DNA of 64,000 bases from Planosporangium mesophilum (GTDB lineage Bacteria > Actinomycetota > Actinomycetes > Mycobacteriales > Micromonosporaceae), in the NCBI RefSeq assembly GCF_016863255.1, contig NZ_BOON01000008.1, positions 58,267 through 122,266 on the forward strand, given 5' to 3'. Below are positions 38,190 to 45,520 of the stretch, piece after piece. Position numbers and translations under genes: made by a program. Numbering within the stretch: position 1 is the stretch's first letter; every line of letters begins with the position of its first letter. The notes under the pieces are model-generated. The model searched no databases. It was not told the origin of the DNA and saw nothing but the letters and a program-made list of their open reading frames with translations.

Positions 38190-40883
38190 ATGCGGTTGCC
38201 GGCACGTCTTCAGAAGTCGGTACGGTTCCTGGCGGCCATCACGTTGGCGGCCGCGACCAGCGCAGTCGCCTCGCCGGGCAGCGCCGCCGCACCGCCGGCC
38301 CGTGCCGTCACCGTGGCCGGTGGCCCCGGCTCCGCGACCCCGATCGCCGGATTCCTGATCCAGTCGTCGGCCAAGGTCGCCGACGAGGCGGCGGTGTCCC
38401 GCCCCGGGTACCCCGCGGCCGGCTGGTACCCGGTCAGCCCCCGCTCGACGGTCCTGGCCGGGCTGGTGCAGAACCACAAGTACCCCGACCCGTTCTACTC
38501 GACGAACCTGCGCTCCATCCCGGAGGCCGACTTCGCCGTGCCGTGGTGGTACCGCGCCGACCTCACGCTGGCCGGCGGCCCGGACACCCGTACCTACCTC
38601 GACGTCAGCGGCGTGCTGTCGCGGGCGGACGTATGGGTCAACGGCGTCCGGGTCGCCACCTCCGACCGCGTCGTCGGCGTGTACACGCGCCACGACCTGG
38701 ACGTGACCGACCACGTACACAGTGGACGCAACAGCGTGGCGCTGAAGGTGTACCCGAACGACCCGAACCGGGACCTCACGATGGGCTGGATCGACTGGGT
38801 GCAGTCACCGCCGGACCGCAACATGGGTGTCGTGCGCGATGTGGTCGTCCGGCGCGCCGGCCCGGTCGCGCTGCGCGACGCGCACGTGGTCACGTCCCTC
38901 GCGGTACCGTCGCTGCGCCACGCCGAGCTGACCGTCAAGGCGACCGTCCGCAACGACTCGGCGCAACCGGTGCGCGCCACCGTCTCCGGTACCGTCGCCG
39001 ACCGGCGGGTGACGCAGCAGGTCGCCCTCGCCGCGCACGAGACCAGGACGCTCACCTTCGGCACGGTCGGCCTGGACCGTCCACGAATCTGGTGGCCGGC
39101 GGCCATGGGCGGCCAGCCGCTGTACGACCTGAGGTTGACCGCGTCGGTGCACGGCAGGACCTCCGACACCGCCGGCGAGCGCTTCGGCATCCGCGACGTG
39201 CGGGCGCCTCTCAACGCCGACGGCGGCCGGGAGTACCAGATCAACGGCCGGCCGCTGCTCGTCAAGGGCGGCGGCTGGTCGCCGGACCTGTTCCTGCGGT
39301 GGAACCCGGACTACGTCTCCGACAAGCTCCGGTACGTACTGGACCTGGGCCTGAACACGGTCCGGCTGGAGGGTCACCTCGAACCCGACGAGTTCTTCGA
39401 CCTGGCTGACAGGTACGGGATCCTGACCCTGCCCGGCTTCGAGTGCTGCGACAAGTGGGAGGGCGACGTCAACGGCGACGAGTCCGGTGAGCCGTGGACC
39501 GGCGCCGACTTCCCGGTGGCGAAGGCGTCCATGGCCGCCGAGGCGGCCCGCCTGCGCGACCACCCGAGCGTCATCTCGTTCCTGATCGGCTCCGACTTCG
39601 CGCCGTCGGCGGCCATCGAGAAGAACTACGTCGACGCGCTGCGGGCCGCCGACTGGTCGCTGCCGATCGTGCCGGCCGCTTCCGCGAACTCGGCGCCGAT
39701 CACGGGCGAGTCCGGGATGAAGATGAACGGCCCGTACGACTGGGTGCCGCCGAACTACTGGTACGACAAGCACCCGGACGGCGGCGGCGCGTTCGGCTTC
39801 GCCTCCGAGACCAGCGCCGGCCCGGACATCCCGACCCTGGACACCCTGCGGCGGATGATGTCACCGTCCGAACTGGACACGCTGTGGAAGGACCCGGCCG
39901 CCAAGCAGTACCACAGCGCGCCGTCGTGGTCCACCTTCTCCACCCTGAAGATCTTCGACACCGCGCTCGCCGGCCGCTACGGCCCCCCGACGAGCCTGGA
40001 GGACTATGTCCGCAAGGCGCAGCTGGCGCAGTACGAGAACGTGCGGGCGCAGTACGAGGCGTACGGCCGCAACTTCACCGACGCGTCCAACCCGTCCACC
40101 GGCGTCATCTACTGGATGCTCAACAGCGGCTGGACCTCACTGCACTGGCAACTGTTCGACTACTACCTCGACCAGAACGGCGCGTACCACGGCGCGAAGA
40201 AGGCCAACGAGCCGCTGCACGCCCAGTACTCGTACGACGACCGCTCGGTGGTCGTGGTCAACTCCCGGCACGCCGTCGCGGGCGGGCTCACGGTGCGGGT
40301 CAGCCTGTACAACCTGGACGGTACGGAGAAGTTCAGCCGGACCGTGACCGGCCTGTCGGTGCCCGGCGACGGCGGCCGGGCGGTGGCGCTGACGGTACCC
40401 GCGGTGGGCGGGCTGTCGCAGACCTACCTGGCGAAGCTCGTCGCCACCGACGCGTCCGGTACGGAGGTCAGCCGCAACGTGTACTGGCTGTCGACCAAGG
40501 CCGACGTGGTCGACTGGGCCCGCAACGACTGGTACTACGCGCCGACGTCGAGCATGGCCGACCTGACCGGCCTGGCCGCGATGGCGCCGGCCACGGTCCG
40601 GGCGGTCACCGCGTCGGTGGCGCACCCGGACGGCACGACCACGACGGCGGTGACGCTGCGCAACACCGGTACCGGAAAGACCCCGGCGCTCTACCTGGAC
40701 GCCCACGTCCTCGGTACCGGCGGCGCGCCGGTGCTGCCGGTGCGCTGGAGTGACAACGCGGTCAGCCTCTGGCCGGGGGAGTCGACGACGCTGACCGCCA
40801 CGTACCGCACGGCCGACCTCCACGGCGCCCGGCCGTCGGTACGGATCTCCGGCTGGAACGTACCGACGGTCGTGGTCCGCTAG
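38190..40883 (+). CDS. csxA: Secreted exo-beta-D-glucosaminidase-like GH2 enzyme (CsxA type)
   Basis: An 897-aa secreted glycosidase that should release glucosamine from chitosan oligosaccharide ends. A signal peptide (about 1-33) is followed by the GH2 jelly roll and Ig domain (WWYRADL, YLDVSGVLSRADVWVNG) and a TIM barrel with INGRPLLVKGGGWSPDLF. The acid Asp is in LIGSDFAPS (about 467) and the nucleophile Glu in FASETSAGP (about 539). These lie within two residues of D469 and E541 of the Amycolatopsis CsxA enzyme, and the GSDF/SETSAG pair separates this group from beta-mannosidases. Two more Ig-like domains end the chain. The last four bases overlap the stop of the convergent flavoprotein gene (CTAG). 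Confidence 0.92.
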   Translation: MRLPARLQKSVRFLAAITLAAATSAVASPGSAAAPPARAVTVAGGPGSATPIAGFLIQSSAKVADEAAVSRPGYPAAGWYPVSPRSTVLAGLVQNHKYPDPFYSTNLRSIPEADFAVPWWYRADLTLAGGPDTRTYLDVSGVLSRADVWVNGVRVATSDRVVGVYTRHDLDVTDHVHSGRNSVALKVYPNDPNRDLTMGWIDWVQSPPDRNMGVVRDVVVRRAGPVALRDAHVVTSLAVPSLRHAELTVKATVRNDSAQPVRATVSGTVADRRVTQQVALAAHETRTLTFGTVGLDRPRIWWPAAMGGQPLYDLRLTASVHGRTSDTAGERFGIRDVRAPLNADGGREYQINGRPLLVKGGGWSPDLFLRWNPDYVSDKLRYVLDLGLNTVRLEGHLEPDEFFDLADRYGILTLPGFECCDKWEGDVNGDESGEPWTGADFPVAKASMAAEAARLRDHPSVISFLIGSDFAPSAAIEKNYVDALRAADWSLPIVPAASANSAPITGESGMKMNGPYDWVPPNYWYDKHPDGGGAFGFASETSAGPDIPTLDTLRRMMSPSELDTLWKDPAAKQYHSAPSWSTFSTLKIFDTALAGRYGPPTSLEDYVRKAQLAQYENVRAQYEAYGRNFTDASNPSTGVIYWMLNSGWTSLHWQLFDYYLDQNGAYHGAKKANEPLHAQYSYDDRSVVVVNSRHAVAGGLTVRVSLYNLDGTEKFSRTVTGLSVPGDGGRAVALTVPAVGGLSQTYLAKLVATDASGTEVSRNVYWLSTKADVVDWARNDWYYAPTSSMADLTGLAAMAPATVRAVTASVAHPDGTTTTAVTLRNTGTGKTPALYLDAHVLGTGGAPVLPVRWSDNAVSLWPGESTTLTATYRTADLHGARPSVRISGWNVPTVVVR

Positions 40884-42238
40884 CCGAGGTCCGCGAGGGC
40901 GGCCTCGATCGCGCGGTGGAACGTCGGGTACGCGTAGATCATGTGGCGTAGCCGCTCGACCGGCACCTCACCGTGCACCGCGACGGCGAGCCCGGAGAGC
41001 ACCTCGCCGCCGGTCGGGCCGGCGGAGGTGGCGCCGACGAGCACGCCCCGGTCGGCGTCCGCGACGAGCTTGATGAAGCCGTCGTTGCCGGCCTTGTGGA
41101 TCCAGCCCCGCGACGACTCCGGGATCTGGGCGGTACCTACCCGGACGTCGACGCCGCGGTCCCGGGCCTGCTGCTCGGTCAGCCCGACCGCGCCGACCTC
41201 GGGGTCGGTGAAGGTGACCCGGGACAGCGCCCGGTAGTCGACCGGCGGACCGCCCCGGCCCAGGATGTCGGAGATGGCGACGCCGGCCTGGTACATGGCG
41301 ACGTGGGTGAACGCGCCGTGGCCGGTGACGTCGCCGACCGCCCACAGCTTCTCGCCGGCCCGCATCCGATCGTCGACCTCGATCGCCCTGGCGTGCGGAT
41401 CCAGCCCGGCGGTCTCCACGCCAAGCCCGGTCAGGTTGGTCCGCCGGCCGGTGGCCACCAGTAGCTTCTGGCCCGTCACCTGACGGCCGTCGGAGAGGGT
41501 CAGGGTGAAGGCCGCGCCATCGTGACCGACCGACGCCGCCCGTGCGCCGGTGAGAATGCTGACCTTGTCCCGGCCCAGCGCCTCGGCCAGCAGGGCGGAC
41601 GACTCGGGCTCCTCCATCGCGAGGATCCGGTCCGAGGCCTCGACGATCGTGACGTCGACGCCGAACCGGGCGTACACCTGGGCCAGTTCGAGGCCGATCG
41701 CGCCGCCGCCGAGCACGAGCAGCGATCCGGGGAGCGTCTCGGCCTCGATCGCGTCCCGGTTGGTCCAGTACGGGGTGCCGGCGAGGCCCTCGATCGGCGG
41801 GATCGCCGGCTCGGTACCGGTCGCGACGACCACGCCCCGGCCGGCCACGAACTCGGTGTCCTCCACCGCCACCCGGCCGGGCCCCACCAACCGCCCACGG
41901 CCGCGCACGAACCGGCCGCCCTTGCCGGTGAACCGGTCCACCGCGGCCCGGTCGTTCCAGTTGTCGGTGGCCTCGTCCCGGATCCGACGCGCGACAGGGG
42001 CCCAGTCCGGGCTCACCCGGGCGCTGCCGGCAAGGCCGTCGACCCGGCGCGCCTCGGCCAGCAGGTTGGCCGCCCGGATCATCATCTTGCTGGGGATGCA
42101 TCCCCAGTACGGGCACTCGCCGCCGACCAGACGGTCCTCGATCCCGACGACCGACAGCCCGGCCTCGGCCAGCTTCCCGGCGACCTCCTCGCCGCCCACG
42201 CCCAGCCCGATGACGACGACGTCGACCTGTTCGCTCAT
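40880..42238 (-). CDS. FAD-dependent pyridine nucleotide-disulfide oxidoreductase
   Basis: A 452-aa flavoprotein of the dihydrolipoamide dehydrogenase / mercuric reductase fold. FAD-binding VVVIGLGVGGEEVAG opens it. The redox disulfide is C42-C47 (GGECPYWGCIPSK). The NAD(P) site is LLVLGGGAIGLELAQVYARF, and the second FAD motif is LWAVGDVTG. The usual C-terminal active-site HPT is YPT (IYAYPTFHRAIE), so the catalytic histidine is missing and the enzyme is not an ordinary lipoamide dehydrogenase. ATG 42238 has GGGAGG at seven bases. It is divergent from doxX across a shared inverted repeat, which hints at common redox control. Confidence 0.9.
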   Translation of the reverse strand: MSEQVDVVVIGLGVGGEEVAGKLAEAGLSVVGIEDRLVGGECPYWGCIPSKMMIRAANLLAEARRVDGLAGSARVSPDWAPVARRIRDEATDNWNDRAAVDRFTGKGGRFVRGRGRLVGPGRVAVEDTEFVAGRGVVVATGTEPAIPPIEGLAGTPYWTNRDAIEAETLPGSLLVLGGGAIGLELAQVYARFGVDVTIVEASDRILAMEEPESSALLAEALGRDKVSILTGARAASVGHDGAAFTLTLSDGRQVTGQKLLVATGRRTNLTGLGVETAGLDPHARAIEVDDRMRAGEKLWAVGDVTGHGAFTHVAMYQAGVAISDILGRGGPPVDYRALSRVTFTDPEVGAVGLTEQQARDRGVDVRVGTAQIPESSRGWIHKAGNDGFIKLVADADRGVLVGATSAGPTGGEVLSGLAVAVHGEVPVERLRHMIYAYPTFHRAIEAALADLG

Positions 42239-42317
42239 CACGGCGCCTCCCGGCAGTCAGCCTAACGGAAGTTCTTTTGCGCGAATACTCACCTTTTGTA
42301 CGGGAATATGCCGTTCG

Positions 42318-42340
42318 TGAAGTCGTACACATAGACTTCA
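42318..42340. promoter_or_regulatory. Inverted repeat in flavoprotein/doxX spacer
   Basis: TGAAGTC (42318-42324) and GACTTCA (42334-42340) form a perfect inverted repeat with nine bases between, 54 bases before the doxX ATG. The 155-bp spacer is much more AT-rich than the genes, as expected of a promoter region. A dimeric repressor bound here could serve both divergent genes. Confidence 0.5.
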
Positions 42341-42393
42341 ATCCATGTCTGCTGGCCGTCGTAAATTTCAACAACCGCACGGAGGGCAGAGGA

Positions 42394-42828
42394 ATGAACC
42401 TGTTCAACCGGATTCACGGGGAGACCGTCTCGCTTTACCGGATGGTCATCGGCCTGCTGTTTCTGTGCCACGGCCTCGCGTCGCTGTTCGGCGTGCTGGG
42501 CGGCGCTTTCGGCGCGGGGCATACGGTTGCGGCCGGGACCTGGCCGGGCTGGTGGGCAGCGCTGATCCAGCTCGTGACCGGTGGTCTGGTATTGGTCGGG
42601 TTCCTCACCCGCCCCGCCGCACTGTTGGCCTCCGGTTCAATGGCCTTCGCGTACTTTACCGTGCATCAGGAGCGAGGGCTGTGGCCGATTCAGAACGGTG
42701 GCGAACTGGCTGCCCTGTTCTGCTGGTCGTTCCTGCTGATCGTCGTCGTCGGGCCGGGGCGCTGGTCCGTGGACCGGCTGCTCGGCCGGGCGCGTAGTGA
42801 GCCGGCGCGGGAGCTGGCCGAGGCGTAG
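42394..42828 (+). CDS. DoxX family membrane protein
   Basis: A 144-aa protein with four hydrophobic helices (RMVIGLLFLCHGLASLFGVL, WWAALIQLVTGGLVLVGF, PAALLASGSMAFAYFTVH, LAALFCWSFLLIVVV) matching the DoxX fold. The His in CHG and the motif VHQERGLWPIQNGGELA are family features. GGAGG lies eight bases before ATG 42394. In mycobacteria a DoxX protein works with SodA and a thiol exporter in oxidative stress, so the divergent flavoprotein may be a functional partner (inference). Confidence 0.9.
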   Translation: MNLFNRIHGETVSLYRMVIGLLFLCHGLASLFGVLGGAFGAGHTVAAGTWPGWWAALIQLVTGGLVLVGFLTRPAALLASGSMAFAYFTVHQERGLWPIQNGGELAALFCWSFLLIVVVGPGRWSVDRLLGRARSEPARELAEA

Positions 42829-42873
42829 CGGATCGGGTCGCTGCCGACCAGGCCGGGGGGGGCGGCAGCGGTT

Positions 42874-42993
42874 TCAGTCGCGCGGTACCGACGACGTGAG
42901 CCGGCCGCCGGTGGCGCGGCGGCTGCGCTTCTGCGCGTACATCGCGATGTCCGCGCGATACAGAAGCTCCGCGGACCTGAACGAATACCCGTA
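42874..42993 (-). pseudogene. 3' remnant of a GGDEF-domain gene
   Basis: On the minus strand this stretch reads YGYSFRSAELLYRADIAMYA, then QKRSRRATGGRLTSSVPRD and a stop at 42874. AELLYRADIAMYAQKR is the hallmark last helix of a GGDEF domain (compare EELMRNADLAMYRAKK in the intact enzyme at 977-3295). Upstream the frame runs into the dinB gene, and no GGDEF motif or start is found. It is a truncated stump. Confidence 0.65.
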
Positions 42994-42994
42994 G

Positions 42995-43498
42995 TCAGCC
43001 CGTGACGCCGGTCGCGCCGTCCGTCTGCTCGCGGAGGATGTCGGCGTGACCGGCGTGCCGGGCTGTCTCCTCGATGACGTGGACCATGATCCAGCGCAGC
43101 GACACCTGACCGAGCTGCGGGTGCGGGTGCGTCACCACGTCGTCCAGGGCGAAGCCCGCGGCCACCTCCCGGGACACCTCGCACGCCCGGTCGTACCCGG
43201 CGATCAGCGACCCGATCGTCTCCGCCGGGCCCACCTGGAAGCCGTCGTCCGCACCCGGAGCGGGGGAGGAGGGCCCGGTCAGCAGCTCCGGGAACCAGGT
43301 GCGCTCCACGACGGTCAGGTGCTTGATCAACCCGGCGAGGGTGGTCTCCGAGGGTACGAGCCGGCGGCGGGCGTCCTCGTCGGATACCCCGGAGACCTTG
43401 CTTCTGACCACCCCGCGATGGAAGTCGAGGAACGCCTCCAGCACGTCGCGCTCGGTACCCGTGGTCATCAGGAGCGGCCGGGGTAGTGACGTTGTCAT
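42995..43498 (-). CDS. DinB/DUF664 family protein
   Basis: A 167-aa four-helix-bundle protein of the DinB superfamily; actinobacterial members are often mycothiol-dependent transferases or hydrolases. Potential metal ligands are the His of LIKHLTVVERTWF and the two His of HVIEETARHAGHAD. ATG 43498 is preferred to a GTG three codons upstream. No ribosome-binding site is visible before it, so the message may be leaderless. It stops within two bases of the GGDEF stump on the same strand. Confidence 0.88.
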   Translation of the reverse strand: MTTSLPRPLLMTTGTERDVLEAFLDFHRGVVRSKVSGVSDEDARRRLVPSETTLAGLIKHLTVVERTWFPELLTGPSSPAPGADDGFQVGPAETIGSLIAGYDRACEVSREVAAGFALDDVVTHPHPQLGQVSLRWIMVHVIEETARHAGHADILREQTDGATGVTG

Positions 43499-43593
43499 GT
43501 GGGACACGTTAACCGGGCCGACCGCATCCGTCGGTCCCTGCGCCCGTTGTACGGGTCAGGTACGGCGACGGCGGTGGCGAGAGAGGTGCCCGA

Positions 43594-43962
43594 ATGGCGC
43601 TTGTGATGGTGGCTGACGACAACGAGCGCATCCGGGAGGTCGTCACCCGCGTCCTGCAGCGCGCCGGGCACACGGTCATCGCCGAGCCCGACGGCGAGTC
43701 GGCCTGGCGACGGCTGCACGAGTGCAGGCCCGATCTGGTCCTCCTCGACAGCGTCATGCCGGGCGCCGACGGGACCGAGATCTGCAAGCGCATCCACGAC
43801 GATCCCGCCACGGCCGACATCCCGGTGATCCTGGTCAGCGGCTGGCTGCCCCCGGACTCCGAGGCGTCGTGCGCCACCGCGATGCTGGCCAAGCCGTTCA
43901 TGCCGCACGAACTGATCGAGCGGGTCGAGCAGGTCCTGGCACCTGCCCGAGCGGAGCCCTAG
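43594..43962 (+). CDS. Single-domain response regulator (CheY-like receiver)
   Basis: A 122-aa receiver domain with no output domain. Acidic pocket DDN (about 9-11), phosphoacceptor Asp in VLLDSVMPG (about 50), and Lys in AKPFMPHELIE (about 102) are all present, while the switch Ser is in ILVSGWLPPD. GAGAGGTG lies five bases before the ATG. Its stop overlaps that of a decayed chemoreceptor gene on the other strand (CTAG). Partner kinase unknown. Confidence 0.9.
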   Translation: MALVMVADDNERIREVVTRVLQRAGHTVIAEPDGESAWRRLHECRPDLVLLDSVMPGADGTEICKRIHDDPATADIPVILVSGWLPPDSEASCATAMLAKPFMPHELIERVEQVLAPARAEP

Positions 43963-44236
43963 TCGATCCGGAACCGCTTGACGAGGGCGCGGAGCTCCTC
44001 CGCGCCGCGGGCGACCTCGGCACTGCTGTCCCGCGCCTGGTTGGCGGCCTCGAGTGAGGTGGCACCGACGGCGGCCACGTCGGCGATCCGGCCGTTGATG
44101 CTGCCGGTCGCCGCACCTACCTCCTCGATGCTGCGGCTCATCTCCTGCGTGGTGGCCGTCTGCTCCTCGACGGCGCTGGCGATCGCCATCTGCCCAATTC
44201 TCATCGTGTTGGATAAATCGCGGTGCTGGCGATCTC
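43959..44236 (-). pseudogene. 3' remnant of a methyl-accepting chemotaxis protein
   Basis: The minus strand from 44204 encodes IASAVEEQTATTQEMSRSIE and on to ARGAEELRALVKRFRID, the C-terminal cytoplasmic coil of an MCP with a methylation-like helix. A normal MCP has about 400 more residues. Just upstream (44228-44236), in a different frame, EIAST is encoded, the residues expected about a dozen positions earlier. That points to a frameshift plus loss of the 5' part. An in-frame ATG at 44204 could still permit a short peptide. Confidence 0.65.
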
Positions 44237-44317
44237 TGACATGACGGGGGGTCGGCCCGCGGCTGAAAGGAGTGGTGGGCAGAATCGGTCCTGTCGCGGG
44301 CCACCAGGGGAGGACGA

Positions 44318-45259
44318 GTGTCACGACGCGGTTGGATCCTGTTCGCGGCGATGTGCCTCATCTGGGGCGTGCCGTACCTGCTCATCAAGGTTGCCGTCGG
44401 TACGTTCACGCCGGCGTCGCTGGTCTTCGTCCGTACCGTCATCGCCGCCGCCGTGCTGCTTCCCCTGGCCGCGATGCGCGGTCAGCTCCGCGTGCTCCTG
44501 CCGCGGTGGAAGCCGCTCCTGGCGTACACGGTCGCCGAGCTCGCGGTGCCCTGGCTGCTGCTGTCGAGCGCCGAGCAGCGCCTGTCCAGTTCGCTGGCCG
44601 GACTGCTGGTCGCCGCCGTGCCGCTGGTCGGCGCGGTCCTCGCGCGGGTCGCGGGAAACCACGAGCCGCTCGGCGGCCGCCGACTCCTCGGCCTCCTGGT
44701 CGGGCTGGTCGGGGTCGCGGCGCTCGTCGGCGGGGACTACCACGGTGGAAACGCGGTCGCGTTCCTCCAGATGGCGGCCGTCGCCATCGGGTACGCGCTG
44801 GGGCCGTTCATCCTGGCTCGCAGCCTGTCCGACCTGCCGGGACTCGGGGTGGTCGCGGCGTCGCTGACGCTCACCGCCATCGGTTACGCACCGGTCGGCA
44901 TCGCGCAGTTGCCGACGCAGTGGCCGGCCCCGATGGTCGTCGTGGCGATTTTCGTCCTGGCGCTGCTGTGTACCGCGATCGCGTTCCTGATCTTCTTCGC
45001 CCTGATCAACGAGGTCGGCCCGGTCCGGACGACGGTCATCACGTACGTCAACCCGGCCGTCGCGGTCGCGCTCGGGGTCGCCCTCCTCGGCGAGCCCTTC
45101 ACGGCCGGCATCGCGGCCGGCTTCGCGCTGATCCTCGTCGGCTCGGTGCTGGCCACCGGCCGGTCGCCGGCCTCATCGGAGGGCGGGGAATCGGGCGCGG
45201 GGCCCACGCAGCCCGCCCCGGCGGCCCTCGCCGAGCCGGCCGCCGTCCCCGAGCCGTAA
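44318..45259 (+). CDS. EamA/DMT family permease
   Basis: A 313-aa membrane protein with ten predicted helices in two EamA halves (LFAAMCLIWGVPYLLIKVAV at the start; ALINEVGPVRTTVITYVNPA in the second half). The family exports metabolites such as amino acids. GTG 44318 is preceded by GGGGAGG. The last 45 residues are a disordered Pro/Ala/Glu tail. Substrate unknown. Confidence 0.9.
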   Translation: MSRRGWILFAAMCLIWGVPYLLIKVAVGTFTPASLVFVRTVIAAAVLLPLAAMRGQLRVLLPRWKPLLAYTVAELAVPWLLLSSAEQRLSSSLAGLLVAAVPLVGAVLARVAGNHEPLGGRRLLGLLVGLVGVAALVGGDYHGGNAVAFLQMAAVAIGYALGPFILARSLSDLPGLGVVAASLTLTAIGYAPVGIAQLPTQWPAPMVVVAIFVLALLCTAIAFLIFFALINEVGPVRTTVITYVNPAVAVALGVALLGEPFTAGIAAGFALILVGSVLATGRSPASSEGGESGAGPTQPAPAALAEPAAVPEP

Positions 45260-45379
45260 GCCTGCGCCGCCGCTAGGGGGACCGCCACGCCGAGCGGCGC
45301 CGCATCGGCGCCGGTCGCATCGGGACCGGTCGATCGGGACCGCCGCATCGGTGCCCGCCGCGCGGCCCAAGAGCCGCGC

Positions 45380-45435
45380 AACGTCGCACATATCGCTGCT
45401 CTCTCATCGAGCGAAGCAGCAATATGTGCAACATT
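45380..45435 (-). terminator. Long hairpin downstream of tex
   Basis: Arms 45380-45400 and 45415-45435 (21 bp each, 14-base loop) pair at 18 positions as DNA. The three mismatches become G-U pairs only in minus-strand RNA, the tex direction. That strand bias supports a transcript hairpin acting at the end of tex, whose stop is at 45521. Nothing else recognisable lies in the 261 bases between the EamA gene and tex. Confidence 0.65.
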
Positions 45436-45520
45436 GTTCGATTTTGGACCCGGGGGGTCGAGTTGGGCGCCGGGCGCGAATCCGGACGCGGGATCGCGCG
45501 GTACCGCGGGACCGACGGCG

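Noticed and set aside
42797..42994. 65-codon plus-strand frame after doxX
   Set aside because: It is rich in Arg with no recognisable fold. The opposite strand gives a clear GGDEF remnant, which explains the coding-like signal.
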